64,000 nucleotides of DNA from Halomonas sp. H10-9-1 (GTDB lineage: Bacteria > Pseudomonadota > Gammaproteobacteria > Pseudomonadales > Halomonadaceae). A program made the position numbers and the translations under genes. Shown here piece after piece: positions 54,696-63,574 of this stretch; the stretch's first letter is position 1, and every line of letters begins with the position of its first letter. The notes under the pieces are model-generated. The model did no database searches. It was not told the origin of the DNA and saw nothing but the letters and a program-made list of their open reading frames with translations. The stretch lies in assembly GCF_040147005.1 (NCBI RefSeq), contig NZ_JAMSHO010000001.1:1488001-1552000 (forward strand). The letters run 5' to 3'.

Positions 54696-55643
54696 ATGGC
54701 CGAAGGGCGCGACGTACAGTGGGTGGAGGTGACGGAAGGACAGGACGGCCAGCGGGTCGACAACTTCCTGATGACGCGCATCAAGGGAGCGCCCCGGGCG
54801 CTGATCTACCGCATCGTGCGCAAGGGCGAGGTGCGTGTGAACAAGAAGCGCGTCAAGCCGGATACTCGCCTCGCCACGGGCGACCTGGTGCGTATCCCGC
54901 CGCTGAAGCTGTCGCCTCGCGAGGCGGTGCGCGAGGTGAGCGACAACCTGCGCAACCTGCTGGCGGGCAGCGTGCTGGTGGAGGGGCGTGACTGGCTGGT
55001 GATCAACAAGCCCTCGGGGCTGGCCGTGCACGGCGGCAGCGGAGTCAAGATCGGCCTGATCGAGGCGCTGCGCCAGGTGCGCGAGGATCTCGACTTCCTG
55101 GAGCTGGTGCACCGGCTGGATCGTGATACCTCGGGCTGCCTGCTGCTGGCCAAGTCACGGCCGGCGCTGCTGGCGCTCAACGCCTCCCTCAAGCAGCAGC
55201 AGATGGAGAAGTGCTACCTGGCGTTGGTGGCGGGGCGCTGGCCCGCGCGCCGCGACTTCGTGGCGGCGCGTCTGGATCGCTACACCCTGGCCAACGGCGA
55301 GCGCCGGGTGCGGGTGGATCCCGCGGGCAAGGTGGCCCGTACCCGGTTCGCGGTGCGCGAGGCCTTCCCCGGGGTGAGCCTGCTGGAGGCGGAGCCAGTG
55401 ACCGGCCGCACCCACCAGATCCGCGTCCACGCCGCCCATGCGGGGCATCCGCTGCTCGGCGACGACAAGTATGGTAACCGCGAGGGCCAGGCGCTGGCGG
55501 CGCGGCTGGGCCTCGCACGACTCTTCCTGCATGCCGAGTCGCTGGCCTTTCCCGAGCCCACCAGCGGCCGCGAGGTGCGCATCCGCGCGCCGCTGCCCGA
55601 CGACCTTCAGGCGGTGCTTGCCCGCGCCCGCCGGGCCAGCTGA
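54696..55643 (+). CDS. rluC: 23S rRNA pseudouridine synthase RluC
   Basis: 315 aa. An S4 domain (QRVDNFLMTRIKGAPRALIYRIVRKGEVRVNKKRV), then the RluA-type catalytic domain with the intact active-site motif LVHRLDRDTSGCLLLAKS and the later GRTHQIRVHAAHAGHPLLGDDKYG. It modifies 23S rRNA positions 955, 2504 and 2580 in E. coli. ATG 54696 is chosen; the frame opens earlier but without family sequence. It diverges from rne, as in many gammaproteobacteria. Confidence 0.95.
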   Translation: MAEGRDVQWVEVTEGQDGQRVDNFLMTRIKGAPRALIYRIVRKGEVRVNKKRVKPDTRLATGDLVRIPPLKLSPREAVREVSDNLRNLLAGSVLVEGRDWLVINKPSGLAVHGGSGVKIGLIEALRQVREDLDFLELVHRLDRDTSGCLLLAKSRPALLALNASLKQQQMEKCYLALVAGRWPARRDFVAARLDRYTLANGERRVRVDPAGKVARTRFAVREAFPGVSLLEAEPVTGRTHQIRVHAAHAGHPLLGDDKYGNREGQALAARLGLARLFLHAESLAFPEPTSGREVRIRAPLPDDLQAVLARARRAS

Positions 55644-55652
55644 GGAGTGACG

Positions 55653-56306
55653 ATGCGTTATCGACTGGTGATCTTCGATTGGGATGGGACCCTGATGGAC
55701 TCCGCGGCGCGGATCGTCGGCTGTATGCAGGCGGCGTCACGCGATGCCGGCTGGGGAGAGCTGTCGGCCGAGGCGGTGCGCGACATCATCGGCCTGGGGT
55801 TGCCCGAGGCGATTGCGACGCTCTGCCCGGGCATCGACCCGGATCGCGCCGAGTTGCTGCGTAGCCGTTACGCCTGGCACTTCGTGGAGGGCAGCGACAC
55901 GCCCATGACCTTCTTCCCCGAGGTGGAGCGCGGACTGGCCGAGCTGCATGGGCGGCCGGGGCAGCGCCTGGCGGTGGCTACCGGCAAGAGCCGGCGCGGC
56001 CTCGACCGTGTCTTCCGCGAGAGTGCCTGCGGGCACTGGTTCCATGCCAGCCGGACCGCCGACGAGACCCGCTCCAAGCCACATCCGTTGATGCTCGAGG
56101 AGCTGCTGGCGGAGCTCGCCGTGCCCCCGGCGGAGGCGGTGATGGTGGGGGATACCGAGTATGACCTGGAGATGGCCCGAGCCATCGGCATGGATCGCGT
56201 GGCGGTCACCTGGGGAGTGCATGCCCCCGAGCGCCTGGCGGCGAGTCGGCCGGCCTTCACCGCCCAGACGGTGCCCGAGCTGTTCGACTGGTTGCAGAGG
56301 AGATAG
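55653..56306 (+). CDS. HAD-superfamily hydrolase, phosphoglycolate phosphatase-like
   Basis: 217 aa from ATG 55653 with GAGGAG at 55642-55647; a GTG at 55647 in frame is too close to that site. Motif I IFDWDGTLMDSA, motif II LAVATGKSRRGL, Lys in SKPHPLM, and motif III GDTEYDLEMARAIG. A cytoplasmic phosphatase whose substrate is not known. It starts 9 nt after rluC and ends 3 nt before sppA, so it belongs to the rluC operon. Confidence 0.9.
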   Translation: MRYRLVIFDWDGTLMDSAARIVGCMQAASRDAGWGELSAEAVRDIIGLGLPEAIATLCPGIDPDRAELLRSRYAWHFVEGSDTPMTFFPEVERGLAELHGRPGQRLAVATGKSRRGLDRVFRESACGHWFHASRTADETRSKPHPLMLEELLAELAVPPAEAVMVGDTEYDLEMARAIGMDRVAVTWGVHAPERLAASRPAFTAQTVPELFDWLQRR

Positions 56307-56309
56307 ACG

Positions 56310-57407
56310 ATGTCCGATGAGCGCAATGAGCACCCGGGGGGCGGGGATCCCTGGACCCAGGGGCCCGAGCTGAGTCGCGACGAGGCCAGGGCACGGCGCC
56401 AGGCGAGCGATTCGGACCTGGCGCCGCCGGCAGAGGATGCCGAGGCGCTGCGCGAGCGCCAGCGACTCGAGCAGACGGCGATGATGGGGCGCTGGATTGA
56501 TGGCGTGCTCACCGAGCAGCGACGTTCGCGGCGCTGGAAGCTGTTCTTCCGTTTCCTGTTCGCGGCGCTGATCGCCGCCTCATTGTCGATCACCCTCTAT
56601 GGCCTGCTGGCGGGGCCATCCGCGGTGGGCGGGGCGGAGGGGGCGCACCTCGGGGTGGTCAAGGTGGAGGGCGTGATCGATGCCGATGGGGCGGCCAGCG
56701 CGCAGCGCATCAATGCCGGCCTGAGGCGTGCCTGGGAGGCCGAGCAGAGCCGCGCGGTGGTGCTGCATATCAATAGCCCCGGGGGCAGCCCGGTGCAGTC
56801 CCAGCGCATCTTCGACGAGGTGATGCGGCTGCGCGGCGAGGGCGACAAGCCGATCATCGCGGTGATCGAGGACATCGGTGCCAGCGGTGCCTACTACATC
56901 GCCGCCGGTGCCGATGAGATCATCGCTGCGCCGGCCAGCCTGGTGGGCTCCATTGGAGTGATCTACTCGAGCTTCGGCTTCCAGGAGGCGATCGACCGCC
57001 TGGGTGTGGAGCGCCGCGTCTATACCGCCGGCGACAACAAGGCCTTCCTCGACCCTTTCTCGGAGGTGGCCCCGGCGCAGCGCGAGTTCTGGCAGTCGGT
57101 GCTGGACAGCACCCATGAGCAGTTCATCGCCGCGGTGCGCGAGGGGCGCGGCGAGCGCCTGAGCGATGATGATGCCCTGTTCAGCGGCCTCGTCTGGAGC
57201 GGCGAGCAGGCCCTCGAATTCGGCCTGGTGGACTCCCTGGGCAGCCTCGATACCCTGGCACGGGAGCGTCTTCCCGAGCCCAGGCTGCGCGACTACACGC
57301 CGCGCCTGGATCCCTTCGAGCGCCTCTCGCGACAGTTCGGTCGCGTGGCCCTGGAGTGGCTGGGGCTGCCCCGCGCCGACTCGCCGGTACGCTACCAGCT
57401 GCCCTGA
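56310..57407 (+). CDS. sppA: Signal peptide peptidase SppA (S49 family)
   Basis: 365 aa, the short (36 kDa) SppA type. A charged N-terminal cytoplasmic stretch, a membrane helix at about 75-95 (FRFLFAALIAASLSITLYGLL), then the S49 domain with LHINSPGGSPVQSQRIFDEV, catalytic Ser in EDIGASGAYYIAAGADEI, and Lys region in YTAGDNKAFLDPFS. It degrades signal peptides in the membrane. It follows the HAD gene closely. Confidence 0.92.
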   Translation: MSDERNEHPGGGDPWTQGPELSRDEARARRQASDSDLAPPAEDAEALRERQRLEQTAMMGRWIDGVLTEQRRSRRWKLFFRFLFAALIAASLSITLYGLLAGPSAVGGAEGAHLGVVKVEGVIDADGAASAQRINAGLRRAWEAEQSRAVVLHINSPGGSPVQSQRIFDEVMRLRGEGDKPIIAVIEDIGASGAYYIAAGADEIIAAPASLVGSIGVIYSSFGFQEAIDRLGVERRVYTAGDNKAFLDPFSEVAPAQREFWQSVLDSTHEQFIAAVREGRGERLSDDDALFSGLVWSGEQALEFGLVDSLGSLDTLARERLPEPRLRDYTPRLDPFERLSRQFGRVALEWLGLPRADSPVRYQLP

Positions 57408-57443
57408 AGCTGGCTGAAGAGGCGGCTCTTCCGGCGCCACTGC

Positions 57444-58037
57444 CTACTCGGTGGCGGCGCCCAGCGGGTCCAGGCCCGCCTCGCGCAGCAGCGCGCAGAG
57501 GCGGATCAGCGGCAGGCCGATCAGGGTGTTGGGGTCGTCGCCCTCGAGGCGCTCGAACAGGGTGATGCCCAGCCCCTCCATGCGAAAACTTCCGGCGCAC
57601 TCCAGCGGCTGCTCCCGCTCTATATAGTGCGCGATCTCATCCTTGCTCAAGTGGCGAAACAGCACGTCATAGGTCTCGTGGCAGACCCAGTGGCGGGCGT
57701 GGCGGGTGTCCACCAGCGCCAGGCCGGTCAGAAAGCGCACCCGGTGGCCCGAGAATCGCGCCAGTTGGGCGCGGGCGGTGGCGAGGTCGGTGGGCTTGCC
57801 GAGGACCTCGCCGGCGAACAGGGCGACCTGGTCGGAGCCGATGATCAGGTGTTGCGGCCACTCGCCGGCCAGTTGCTGTGCCTTGGCGAGCGCCAGGCGG
57901 TGCACCAGGCCGCTGGGCGACTCGCCGGGACGGGGCGTCTCGTCGATGTCGGGGCTCTGCCAGGCATAGGGGAGCCCCAGGCGGTCGAGGAGCTGGCGTC
58001 GCCAGCGTGATCCGGAGGCGAGGACGAGGCGTGGCAT
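57444..58037 (-). CDS. yceF: Maf-like protein YceF, 7-methyl-GTP pyrophosphatase
   Basis: 197 aa. LVLASGSRWRRQLLDRLGLPY, the DETPRPGESP segment, LIIGSDQVALFAGEVLGKP, and GSFRMEGLGITLFERLEGDDPNTLIGLPL match the YceF branch of the Maf family, which hydrolyses m7GTP. It converges on sppA and diverges from yceD, a position conserved in relatives. Confidence 0.92.
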   Translation of the reverse strand: MPRLVLASGSRWRRQLLDRLGLPYAWQSPDIDETPRPGESPSGLVHRLALAKAQQLAGEWPQHLIIGSDQVALFAGEVLGKPTDLATARAQLARFSGHRVRFLTGLALVDTRHARHWVCHETYDVLFRHLSKDEIAHYIEREQPLECAGSFRMEGLGITLFERLEGDDPNTLIGLPLIRLCALLREAGLDPLGAATE

Positions 58038-58100
58038 GCGGGGGTCTCCAGGCTATCGGTAGCGCCGCAGGTTAGCATGCTGCGTGGTGCCACGGCGGCT

Positions 58101-58129
58101 TTGACAGGGGCGGGTCGAGTGCCTATCAT
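58101..58129 (+). promoter_or_regulatory. Strong sigma-70 promoter abutting yceD
   Basis: TTGACA (58101-58106), a 17-nt spacer and TATCAT (58124-58129). The yceD ATG starts 10 nt after the -10, so the transcript should begin at or within a few bases of the start codon. Confidence 0.8.
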
Positions 58130-58138
58130 TGCGCGCCT

Positions 58139-58666
58139 ATGTTGACCACGCGACTCCCTGGCAGGGTCGAGCCCTACAAGCTCGCCGCCCGTGCCGAACA
58201 CCTGGAAGGGCTGATGGCCCTGGACGCCTTCGAGCGACTGACCGACGCGGTCGGTCAGCAACAGGGCGATGTCGAGGTATGGCTGGATTTTGCCATCGAC
58301 CCCCAGGGGCGCCGCGAGATTCATGGGCGGCTGCAGGCCGTTCTGCAGCTGCCCTGTCGGCGCTGCCTGCGCCCCATGGCGCAGACCGTCGAGAGCGAGT
58401 TCCTGCTCGGCATGGTCACCAGTGACGCCTTGGCGGCCGAGTTGCCCAGCACCCATGAGCCGGTGCTGGTGGAAGACGAACAGCTGAACCTGCTGACGAT
58501 GGTTGAGGATGAACTGATCCTCAGCCTTCCCCAGGTGGTTTACCACGCTGAGGCCGACTGTGCGGTCTCGCGCGACCAGCTGACCAGCGGGGAGGATGCC
58601 GTGGCATCCCGCGAGCCCGCAGCCAGCCCCTTTGACGTGCTCCGGCACCTCAAGGGGAAATCCTGA
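58139..58666 (+). CDS. yceD: YceD family (DUF177) protein, 23S rRNA accumulation
   Basis: 175 aa. Two CXXC-like features, one in LPCRRCLRPMAQTVESEFLLG, and TMVEDELILSLPQVVYHAE followed by SPFDVLRHLKGKS match YceD, which in plants and E. coli supports 23S rRNA levels and is always near rpmF. No ribosome-binding site precedes ATG 58139, and the promoter ends 10 nt before it, so it is probably read from a leaderless mRNA. The alignment of LPGRVEPYKLAARAEHLEG with the family start supports this codon. Confidence 0.9.
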   Translation: MLTTRLPGRVEPYKLAARAEHLEGLMALDAFERLTDAVGQQQGDVEVWLDFAIDPQGRREIHGRLQAVLQLPCRRCLRPMAQTVESEFLLGMVTSDALAAELPSTHEPVLVEDEQLNLLTMVEDELILSLPQVVYHAEADCAVSRDQLTSGEDAVASREPAASPFDVLRHLKGKS

Positions 58667-58698
58667 TTCATTACCGTTTCACTCTGGAGTGACATCCC

Positions 58699-58869
58699 AT
58701 GGCAGTTCAAAAGAACCGCAAGACCCGTTCCAAGCGCGGCATGCGTCGCAGCCACGACGCCCTGAGCGCCCCGGCCCTGTCCCAGGACAAGGAGAGCGGT
58801 GCCACTCACCTGCGCCACCACGTCTCTCCGGACGGCTTCTATCGTGGTCGCAAGGTCGTCGACGCATAA
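58699..58869 (+). CDS. rpmF: 50S ribosomal protein L32
   Basis: 56 aa: [20 protein letters not shown] followed by a basic, Gly/His-rich tail ([19 protein letters not shown]). This is the standard L32 without the zinc-binding cysteines. TGGAGTGA lies upstream. It sits between yceD and plsX, the conserved order. Confidence 0.97.
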   Translation: MAVQKNRKTRSKRGMRRSHDALSAPALSQDKESGATHLRHHVSPDGFYRGRKVVDA

Positions 58870-58913
58870 GTCGACGACGCGACCCGTGGTGACCCCCGGC
58901 CCCTGATCCCCTC

Positions 58914-59975
58914 ATGCGAATCGCCATCGATGCGATGGGGGGAGACCTCGGGCCCCGCGCCACGGTGCGTGGTGCCGCGGGGGCGGCCCTCCAGGATACT
59001 CGTCTTGCGCTCAGGCTGTTCGGCCCCCGGGCACGGCTGGAGCGTGAGATCGCCAGCCTGCCGCGGCGTCTCGCCGCGGCAAGCTCGCGTATGGAGGTCG
59101 TGGATGCCAGCGGCGAGATCGTCCCGGGGCTGCGGCCCTCCGAGGCGCTGCGTCACGGCAGCGACAGCAGCATGGCACGCATGCTCGGCTGCGTGGCCGC
59201 TGGGGAGGCATCTGCCGGTGTCAGCGGGGGAAATACCGGGGCCTTGATGGCCCTGGGGCGGCGTGCCCTGGGCACCGTGGCCGGCATTCCCCGTCCTGCG
59301 ATCAGCACCGCGATTCCCACGCGCGAGCAGGGGCGCTGTTATCTGCTCGATCTGGGTGCCAACGTCGAGGCCTCCGCCGACCGCCTGGTAGACTTCGCCC
59401 GCATGGGCGAGGCGATGGCACGTCATGTGGATGGCCTCGCGCGGCCGCGGGTGGCATTGCTCAACGTCGGTGTCGAGGGCACCAAGGGCACCGCCAGCGT
59501 GCGCCAGGCCGACGCCCGGCTGCGCGAGCTGCCGGCGTTCGCCTACTGTGGCTATGTGGAAGGCGACGGCATCTTCGCCGGGGCCGCGGACGTGGTGGTG
59601 TGCGACGGTTTCGTCGGCAATGCCGTGCTCAAGGCCAGCGAGGGCCTGGCCCGGATGCTGGTCGCGCGGGTCCAGCAGACCTTCGAGGCCCACTGGGGCA
59701 GCCGTCTGGTGGGGCTGGCGGCGCGGCCGGCGCTGCGCCGGCTGCGCGCCGAACTCGACCCGGTGCGCTACAACGGGGCCAGCCTGCTGGGGCTTTCGGG
59801 TATCGTGGTGAAGAGTCACGGCGGCGCCGACGCCGAGGGTTTCCGCTATGCCGTGCTGCGCGCCGTGCAGGAGGTGGAGCACGATCTGCCGCGACGGCTG
59901 GCTCGGGAATTGGGCGGAGCTCCACGGCATTCTACTTCTCGCCCCGGTGCGGCCGATGGCGATGACAGGCAATAA
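58914..59975 (+). CDS. plsX: Phosphate acyltransferase PlsX
   Basis: 353 aa. It makes acyl-phosphate from acyl-ACP for phospholipid synthesis. [19 protein letters not shown] at the start, [24 protein letters not shown], and [23 protein letters not shown] are conserved. The C-terminus has a polar tail ending in a 14-nt tandem duplication that includes the stop codon (59966-59993). fabD follows directly; fabH is not present between them. Confidence 0.93.
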   Translation: MRIAIDAMGGDLGPRATVRGAAGAALQDTRLALRLFGPRARLEREIASLPRRLAAASSRMEVVDASGEIVPGLRPSEALRHGSDSSMARMLGCVAAGEASAGVSGGNTGALMALGRRALGTVAGIPRPAISTAIPTREQGRCYLLDLGANVEASADRLVDFARMGEAMARHVDGLARPRVALLNVGVEGTKGTASVRQADARLRELPAFAYCGYVEGDGIFAGAADVVVCDGFVGNAVLKASEGLARMLVARVQQTFEAHWGSRLVGLAARPALRRLRAELDPVRYNGASLLGLSGIVVKSHGGADAEGFRYAVLRAVQEVEHDLPRRLARELGGAPRHSTSRPGAADGDDRQ

Positions 59976-59993
59976 AAGCCAGGCAATAAAAGC
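59966..59993 (+). repeat. Perfect 14-nt tandem duplication at the plsX stop
   Basis: CAGGCAATAAAAGC occurs twice in succession. The plsX TAA lies in the first unit; the second unit extends the spacer to fabD. Confidence 0.9.
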
Positions 59994-60006
59994 AAAGGTG
60001 ACCAAG

Positions 60007-60966
60007 ATGACTCAACCGCTCGCCCTCGTGTTTCCCGGACAGGGTTCCCAGCAGGTCGGCATGCTGCGGGAGCTGGCGGAGCGCTACAGCGTGGTGGGCA
60101 CGACCTTCGAGGAGGCCTCGGAGGCGCTCGGCTATGACCTCTGGCAGGTGGTCCAGGAGGGGCCCGCCGAGGCGCTCAACGCCACGGCCTGTACCCAGCC
60201 GGCGCTGCTCGCCGCCAGCGTCGCCATCTGGCGCATCTGGCAGGAGCTCGAGGGGCCGCGTCCGGGTGCCATGGCCGGTCACAGCCTCGGCGAATACAGC
60301 GCCATGGTCTGTGCCGGGGTGATGCCCTTCGCCGAGGGGGTCAGGCTGGTCAAGCTGCGCGGTGAGGCCATGCAGGCGGCGGTGCCGGCGGGCCAGGGCG
60401 CCATGGCGGCGATCCTGGGGCTCGACGACGCGGTGGTGGAGCAGGCCTGTGCCGAGGCGGCCCAGGGCGATGTGGTCTCGGCGGTGAACTATAATGCCCC
60501 GGGACAGGTGGTGATCGCCGGCAGCAAGGCGGCCGTGGAGCGGGCCATCGCGGCCTGTCAGGAGGCGGGCGCCAAGCGAGCCATGCCGCTGCCGGTCTCG
60601 GTGCCCTCCCACTGTGCGTTGATGGAGCCGGCCGCCGAGCGCCTGGCCGCCGCACTGGGTGAGGTGACACTCAAGACGCCACGTTATACCGTGGTCCAGA
60701 ACGTCGATGCCCAGGCCCATGCCGACATCGAGACCCTGCGCACGCGGCTGATCGAGCAGCTCTATCGGCCGGTACGCTGGACCTCCTGCGTCGAGGCCAT
60801 GGGCCAGCGAGGCGCCGAGGTGTTCATCGAGTGCGGACCGGGCAAGGTGCTCACCGGCCTGGGCAAGCGTATCGCCCGCGGCAGCAAGGGGTTGGCGGTC
60901 AATGATCCGGACAGCCTCGACGCCGCCCTGGCGCTGGCGCGCGGTGCGGCCACCAGCAACGGTTGA
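60007..60966 (+). CDS. fabD: Malonyl-CoA:ACP transacylase
   Basis: 319 aa. FPGQGSQQVGML at the N-terminus, the nucleophile motif AGHSLGEYSAMVCAG (Ser), and the catalytic His in VPSHCALMEPAA. It loads malonate onto ACP. ATG 60007 is preceded by AAAGGTGACCAAG. It lies between plsX and fabG. Confidence 0.96.
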   Translation: MTQPLALVFPGQGSQQVGMLRELAERYSVVGTTFEEASEALGYDLWQVVQEGPAEALNATACTQPALLAASVAIWRIWQELEGPRPGAMAGHSLGEYSAMVCAGVMPFAEGVRLVKLRGEAMQAAVPAGQGAMAAILGLDDAVVEQACAEAAQGDVVSAVNYNAPGQVVIAGSKAAVERAIAACQEAGAKRAMPLPVSVPSHCALMEPAAERLAAALGEVTLKTPRYTVVQNVDAQAHADIETLRTRLIEQLYRPVRWTSCVEAMGQRGAEVFIECGPGKVLTGLGKRIARGSKGLAVNDPDSLDAALALARGAATSNG

Positions 60967-60997
60967 TCTCTTTTCACAGGATGAAGGCGTAATTCTC

Positions 60998-61741
60998 ATG
61001 ACTAGCGAAACCAGAGTCGCTCTGGTCACTGGGGCCAGCCGTGGCATCGGCCGGGCCATCGCCCACGAGTTGGGCCGCCAGGGACGCATCGTGATCGGCA
61101 CCGCGACCAGTGATGCCGGCGCCGAGAAGATCGATGCCGACCTCAGGGCACGGGGCATCCAGGGGGCCGGCCGGCGCCTCGATGTCACCGACCAGGAGAG
61201 TGTCGACGGGTTGGTCAAGGCGATCAGCGAGGAGTTCGGCGCGCCGACCATCCTGGTCAACAACGCCGGCATCACCCGCGACAACCTGCTGATGCGGATG
61301 AAGGAAGGGGAGTGGGACGATGTCGTCGACACCAACCTCAAGTCGGTCTATCGCGTCAGCAAGGCGTGCCTGCGCGGCATGACCCGGGCGCGTTTCGGCC
61401 GCATCGTCAGCATCAGCTCGGTGGTGGCCAGCATGGGCAACCTGGGGCAGGCCAACTATGCTGCCGCCAAGGCGGGCATGGAGGGCTTCACTCGCGCCCT
61501 GGCCCGCGAAGTGGCCTCCCGCGCCATTACCGTCAATGCCGTGGCGCCGGGCTTCATCGCCACCGACATGACCGAGGCGCTGCCCGAGGAGCAGCACAAG
61601 GCCCTGCTCACGCAGATTCCGCTGGCGCGCCTCGGCCAGCCCGAGGAGATCGCCGCGGCGGTGGGCTTCCTCACTGGCGAGACAGCCAGCTATATCACCG
61701 GCGAGATTCTGCATGTCAACGGCGGTATGAACATGCGTTGA
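60998..61741 (+). CDS. fabG: 3-oxoacyl-ACP reductase
   Basis: 247 aa. NADPH motif [17 protein letters not shown], catalytic Ser in [13 protein letters not shown], Tyr-Lys in [14 protein letters not shown], and a C-terminal [17 protein letters not shown]. It reduces beta-ketoacyl-ACP in fatty acid elongation. ATG 60998 gives [24 protein letters not shown] lies upstream. Confidence 0.97.
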   Translation: MTSETRVALVTGASRGIGRAIAHELGRQGRIVIGTATSDAGAEKIDADLRARGIQGAGRRLDVTDQESVDGLVKAISEEFGAPTILVNNAGITRDNLLMRMKEGEWDDVVDTNLKSVYRVSKACLRGMTRARFGRIVSISSVVASMGNLGQANYAAAKAGMEGFTRALAREVASRAITVNAVAPGFIATDMTEALPEEQHKALLTQIPLARLGQPEEIAAAVGFLTGETASYITGEILHVNGGMNMR

Positions 61742-61760
61742 GAGGTGCCGGGTCCGGCGG

Positions 61761-61789
61761 TTGCGCCGGCCCCGGGGGCTCTATACACT
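61761..61789 (+). promoter_or_regulatory. Promoter ahead of acpP
   Basis: TTGCGC (61761-61766), a 17-nt spacer and TACACT (61784-61789), about 85 nt before acpP. A separate acpP promoter is known in E. coli. Confidence 0.45.
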
Positions 61790-61874
61790 ACCCCGCAGCT
61801 TCCGGCTTGCGGATCTGGAACCCCAAACGGCTGGTCATCTGGACGGCCAATGTGAACGACTGGAGTACGTCATA

Positions 61875-62108
61875 ATGAGCACCATCGAAGAGCGCGTTAA
61901 GAAGGTTGTGGCCGAGCGCCTGAACGTCAAGGAAGAGGACATCCAGAACAGCTCCTCCTTCACCGAGGACCTGGGCGCCGACTCCCTGGACACCGTCGAG
62001 CTGGTCATGGCGCTCGAGGAGGAGTTCGATACCGAGATTCCCGACGAGGAAGCCGAGAAGATCACCACCGTTCAGGAAGCCATCGACTACGTCAACGCCC
62101 ACCAGTAA
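61875..62108 (+). CDS. acpP: Acyl carrier protein
   Basis: 77 aa, very acidic. The phosphopantetheine site is the Ser of [18 protein letters not shown]. It starts [21 protein letters not shown], near-identical in type to other gammaproteobacterial AcpP. It shuttles acyl chains between the Fab enzymes. A terminator follows at 62171, which would allow acpP to be made in excess. Confidence 0.98.
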   Translation: MSTIEERVKKVVAERLNVKEEDIQNSSSFTEDLGADSLDTVELVMALEEEFDTEIPDEEAEKITTVQEAIDYVNAHQ

Positions 62109-62170
62109 GCCTGGTGGCGGTCGATACCGCTTGTTGATGCTCGGGCCGTCCTCGCCGGAACGGCCATTGG

Positions 62171-62196
62171 AAAGCCGCCTTCAGGGGCGGCTTTTT
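62171..62196 (+). terminator. Terminator after acpP
   Basis: AAAGCCGCC and GGCGGCTTT pair around a 6-nt loop and run into TTTTT, 63 nt after the acpP stop. Confidence 0.85.
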
Positions 62197-62319
62197 CGCA
62201 CCTGGAAGGTGCGCTTGTGCCTTGTCGGGGCGGCATGTCTCGGGGAGACTCGTTATAATGCGCCGAAACAGGCGGCCCGGTCGGGCCGCAATCATACCTG
62301 GACGCCTGGAGGAACGCTG

Positions 62320-63558
62320 ATGACACGTAGACGGGTAGTGGTGACAGGCCTGGGCCTGGTCACACCGGTGGGGAATAGCGTGGAAGAGAGCTGGCGCAAC
62401 ATCGTGGCCGGCAAGAGCGGCATCGCCCCCATCCAGCACTTCGATGTCAGCGGCTTCAACACGAGCTTCGGTGGTTCGGTGAAGGACTTCGATATCAGTC
62501 CCTATCTGAACCCCAAGGACGCCCGCAAGATGGACCTGTTCATCCAGTATGGCGTGGCGGCCGGGAGCCAGGCGATCCAGGATGCCGGCATCGAGTGCAC
62601 GGAAGAGAATGCCGATCGCATCGGTGTGGCCATCGGCTCCGGTATCGGTGGGTTGCCGATGATCGAGCACAACCACAACGCCCTGCTCAAGAGCGGGCCG
62701 CGGCGCATCTCGCCGTTCTTCGTGCCCGGTTCGATCATCAACATGATCTCCGGCAACCTGGCGATCCAGCATGGCTTCCGCGGTCCCAATATCGCGATCA
62801 CCACCGCCTGCACCACCGGCACCCATAACATCGGCTACAGTGCGCGAACCATCGCCTATGGCGATGCCGATGTGATGGTCTGCGGCGGCGCCGAGATGGC
62901 TACCACGCCGCTGGGCCTGGGCGGCTTCTCGGCGGCCCGGGCGCTGTCCACCCGTAACGATGACCCCCAGGCCGCCAGTCGACCCTGGGATCGCGACCGC
63001 GACGGCTTCGTGCTCTCCGACGGTGCCGGCGTGCTGGTGCTGGAGGAGTACGAGCATGCCAAGGCGCGCGGGGCGACCATCTACGCGGAAATCGCCGGCT
63101 TCGGCATGAGCGATGATGCCTATCACATGACCGCCCCCCCCGAGGATGGCAGTGGCGCGGCCCTGTCCATGGCCAACGCCGTGCGCGATGCCGGCCTCGA
63201 GCCGGCGGCGATCGACTATATCAACGCCCACGGCACCTCCACGCCGGCCGGGGATCTCGCCGAGAGCCGTGCCGTTCAGCGCGTGATGGGCGAGGCGGCG
63301 AGGTCGGTGGCAGTGAGCTCCACCAAGTCGATGATCGGCCACCTGCTGGGCGCCGCCGGTGCCGTCGAGGCGGTGTTCTCGATACTCGCGATCCGCGACC
63401 AGGTCGCGCCGCCCACCATCAACCTGGACAACCCCCAGGAAGGTTGCGACCTCGACTATGTGCCGCATACCGCTCGAGAGATGAAGATCGACGTGGCGCT
63501 GTCGAACTCCTTCGGCTTCGGCGGCACCAACGGCACTCTGGTATTCACACGGGTCTGA
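62320..63558 (+). CDS. fabF: Beta-ketoacyl-ACP synthase II
   Basis: 412 aa. Active-site Cys in [14 protein letters not shown], His in [11 protein letters not shown] and [16 protein letters not shown], and the C-terminal [14 protein letters not shown]. It condenses malonyl-ACP with acyl-ACP. ATG 62320 has CTGGAGGAAC upstream. A TATAAT at 62254-62259 may be its own -10 element; no good -35 is seen. Confidence 0.97.
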   Translation: MTRRRVVVTGLGLVTPVGNSVEESWRNIVAGKSGIAPIQHFDVSGFNTSFGGSVKDFDISPYLNPKDARKMDLFIQYGVAAGSQAIQDAGIECTEENADRIGVAIGSGIGGLPMIEHNHNALLKSGPRRISPFFVPGSIINMISGNLAIQHGFRGPNIAITTACTTGTHNIGYSARTIAYGDADVMVCGGAEMATTPLGLGGFSAARALSTRNDDPQAASRPWDRDRDGFVLSDGAGVLVLEEYEHAKARGATIYAEIAGFGMSDDAYHMTAPPEDGSGAALSMANAVRDAGLEPAAIDYINAHGTSTPAGDLAESRAVQRVMGEAARSVAVSSTKSMIGHLLGAAGAVEAVFSILAIRDQVAPPTINLDNPQEGCDLDYVPHTAREMKIDVALSNSFGFGGTNGTLVFTRV

Positions 63559-63574
63559 GGAGGGCGCGCCCCGC

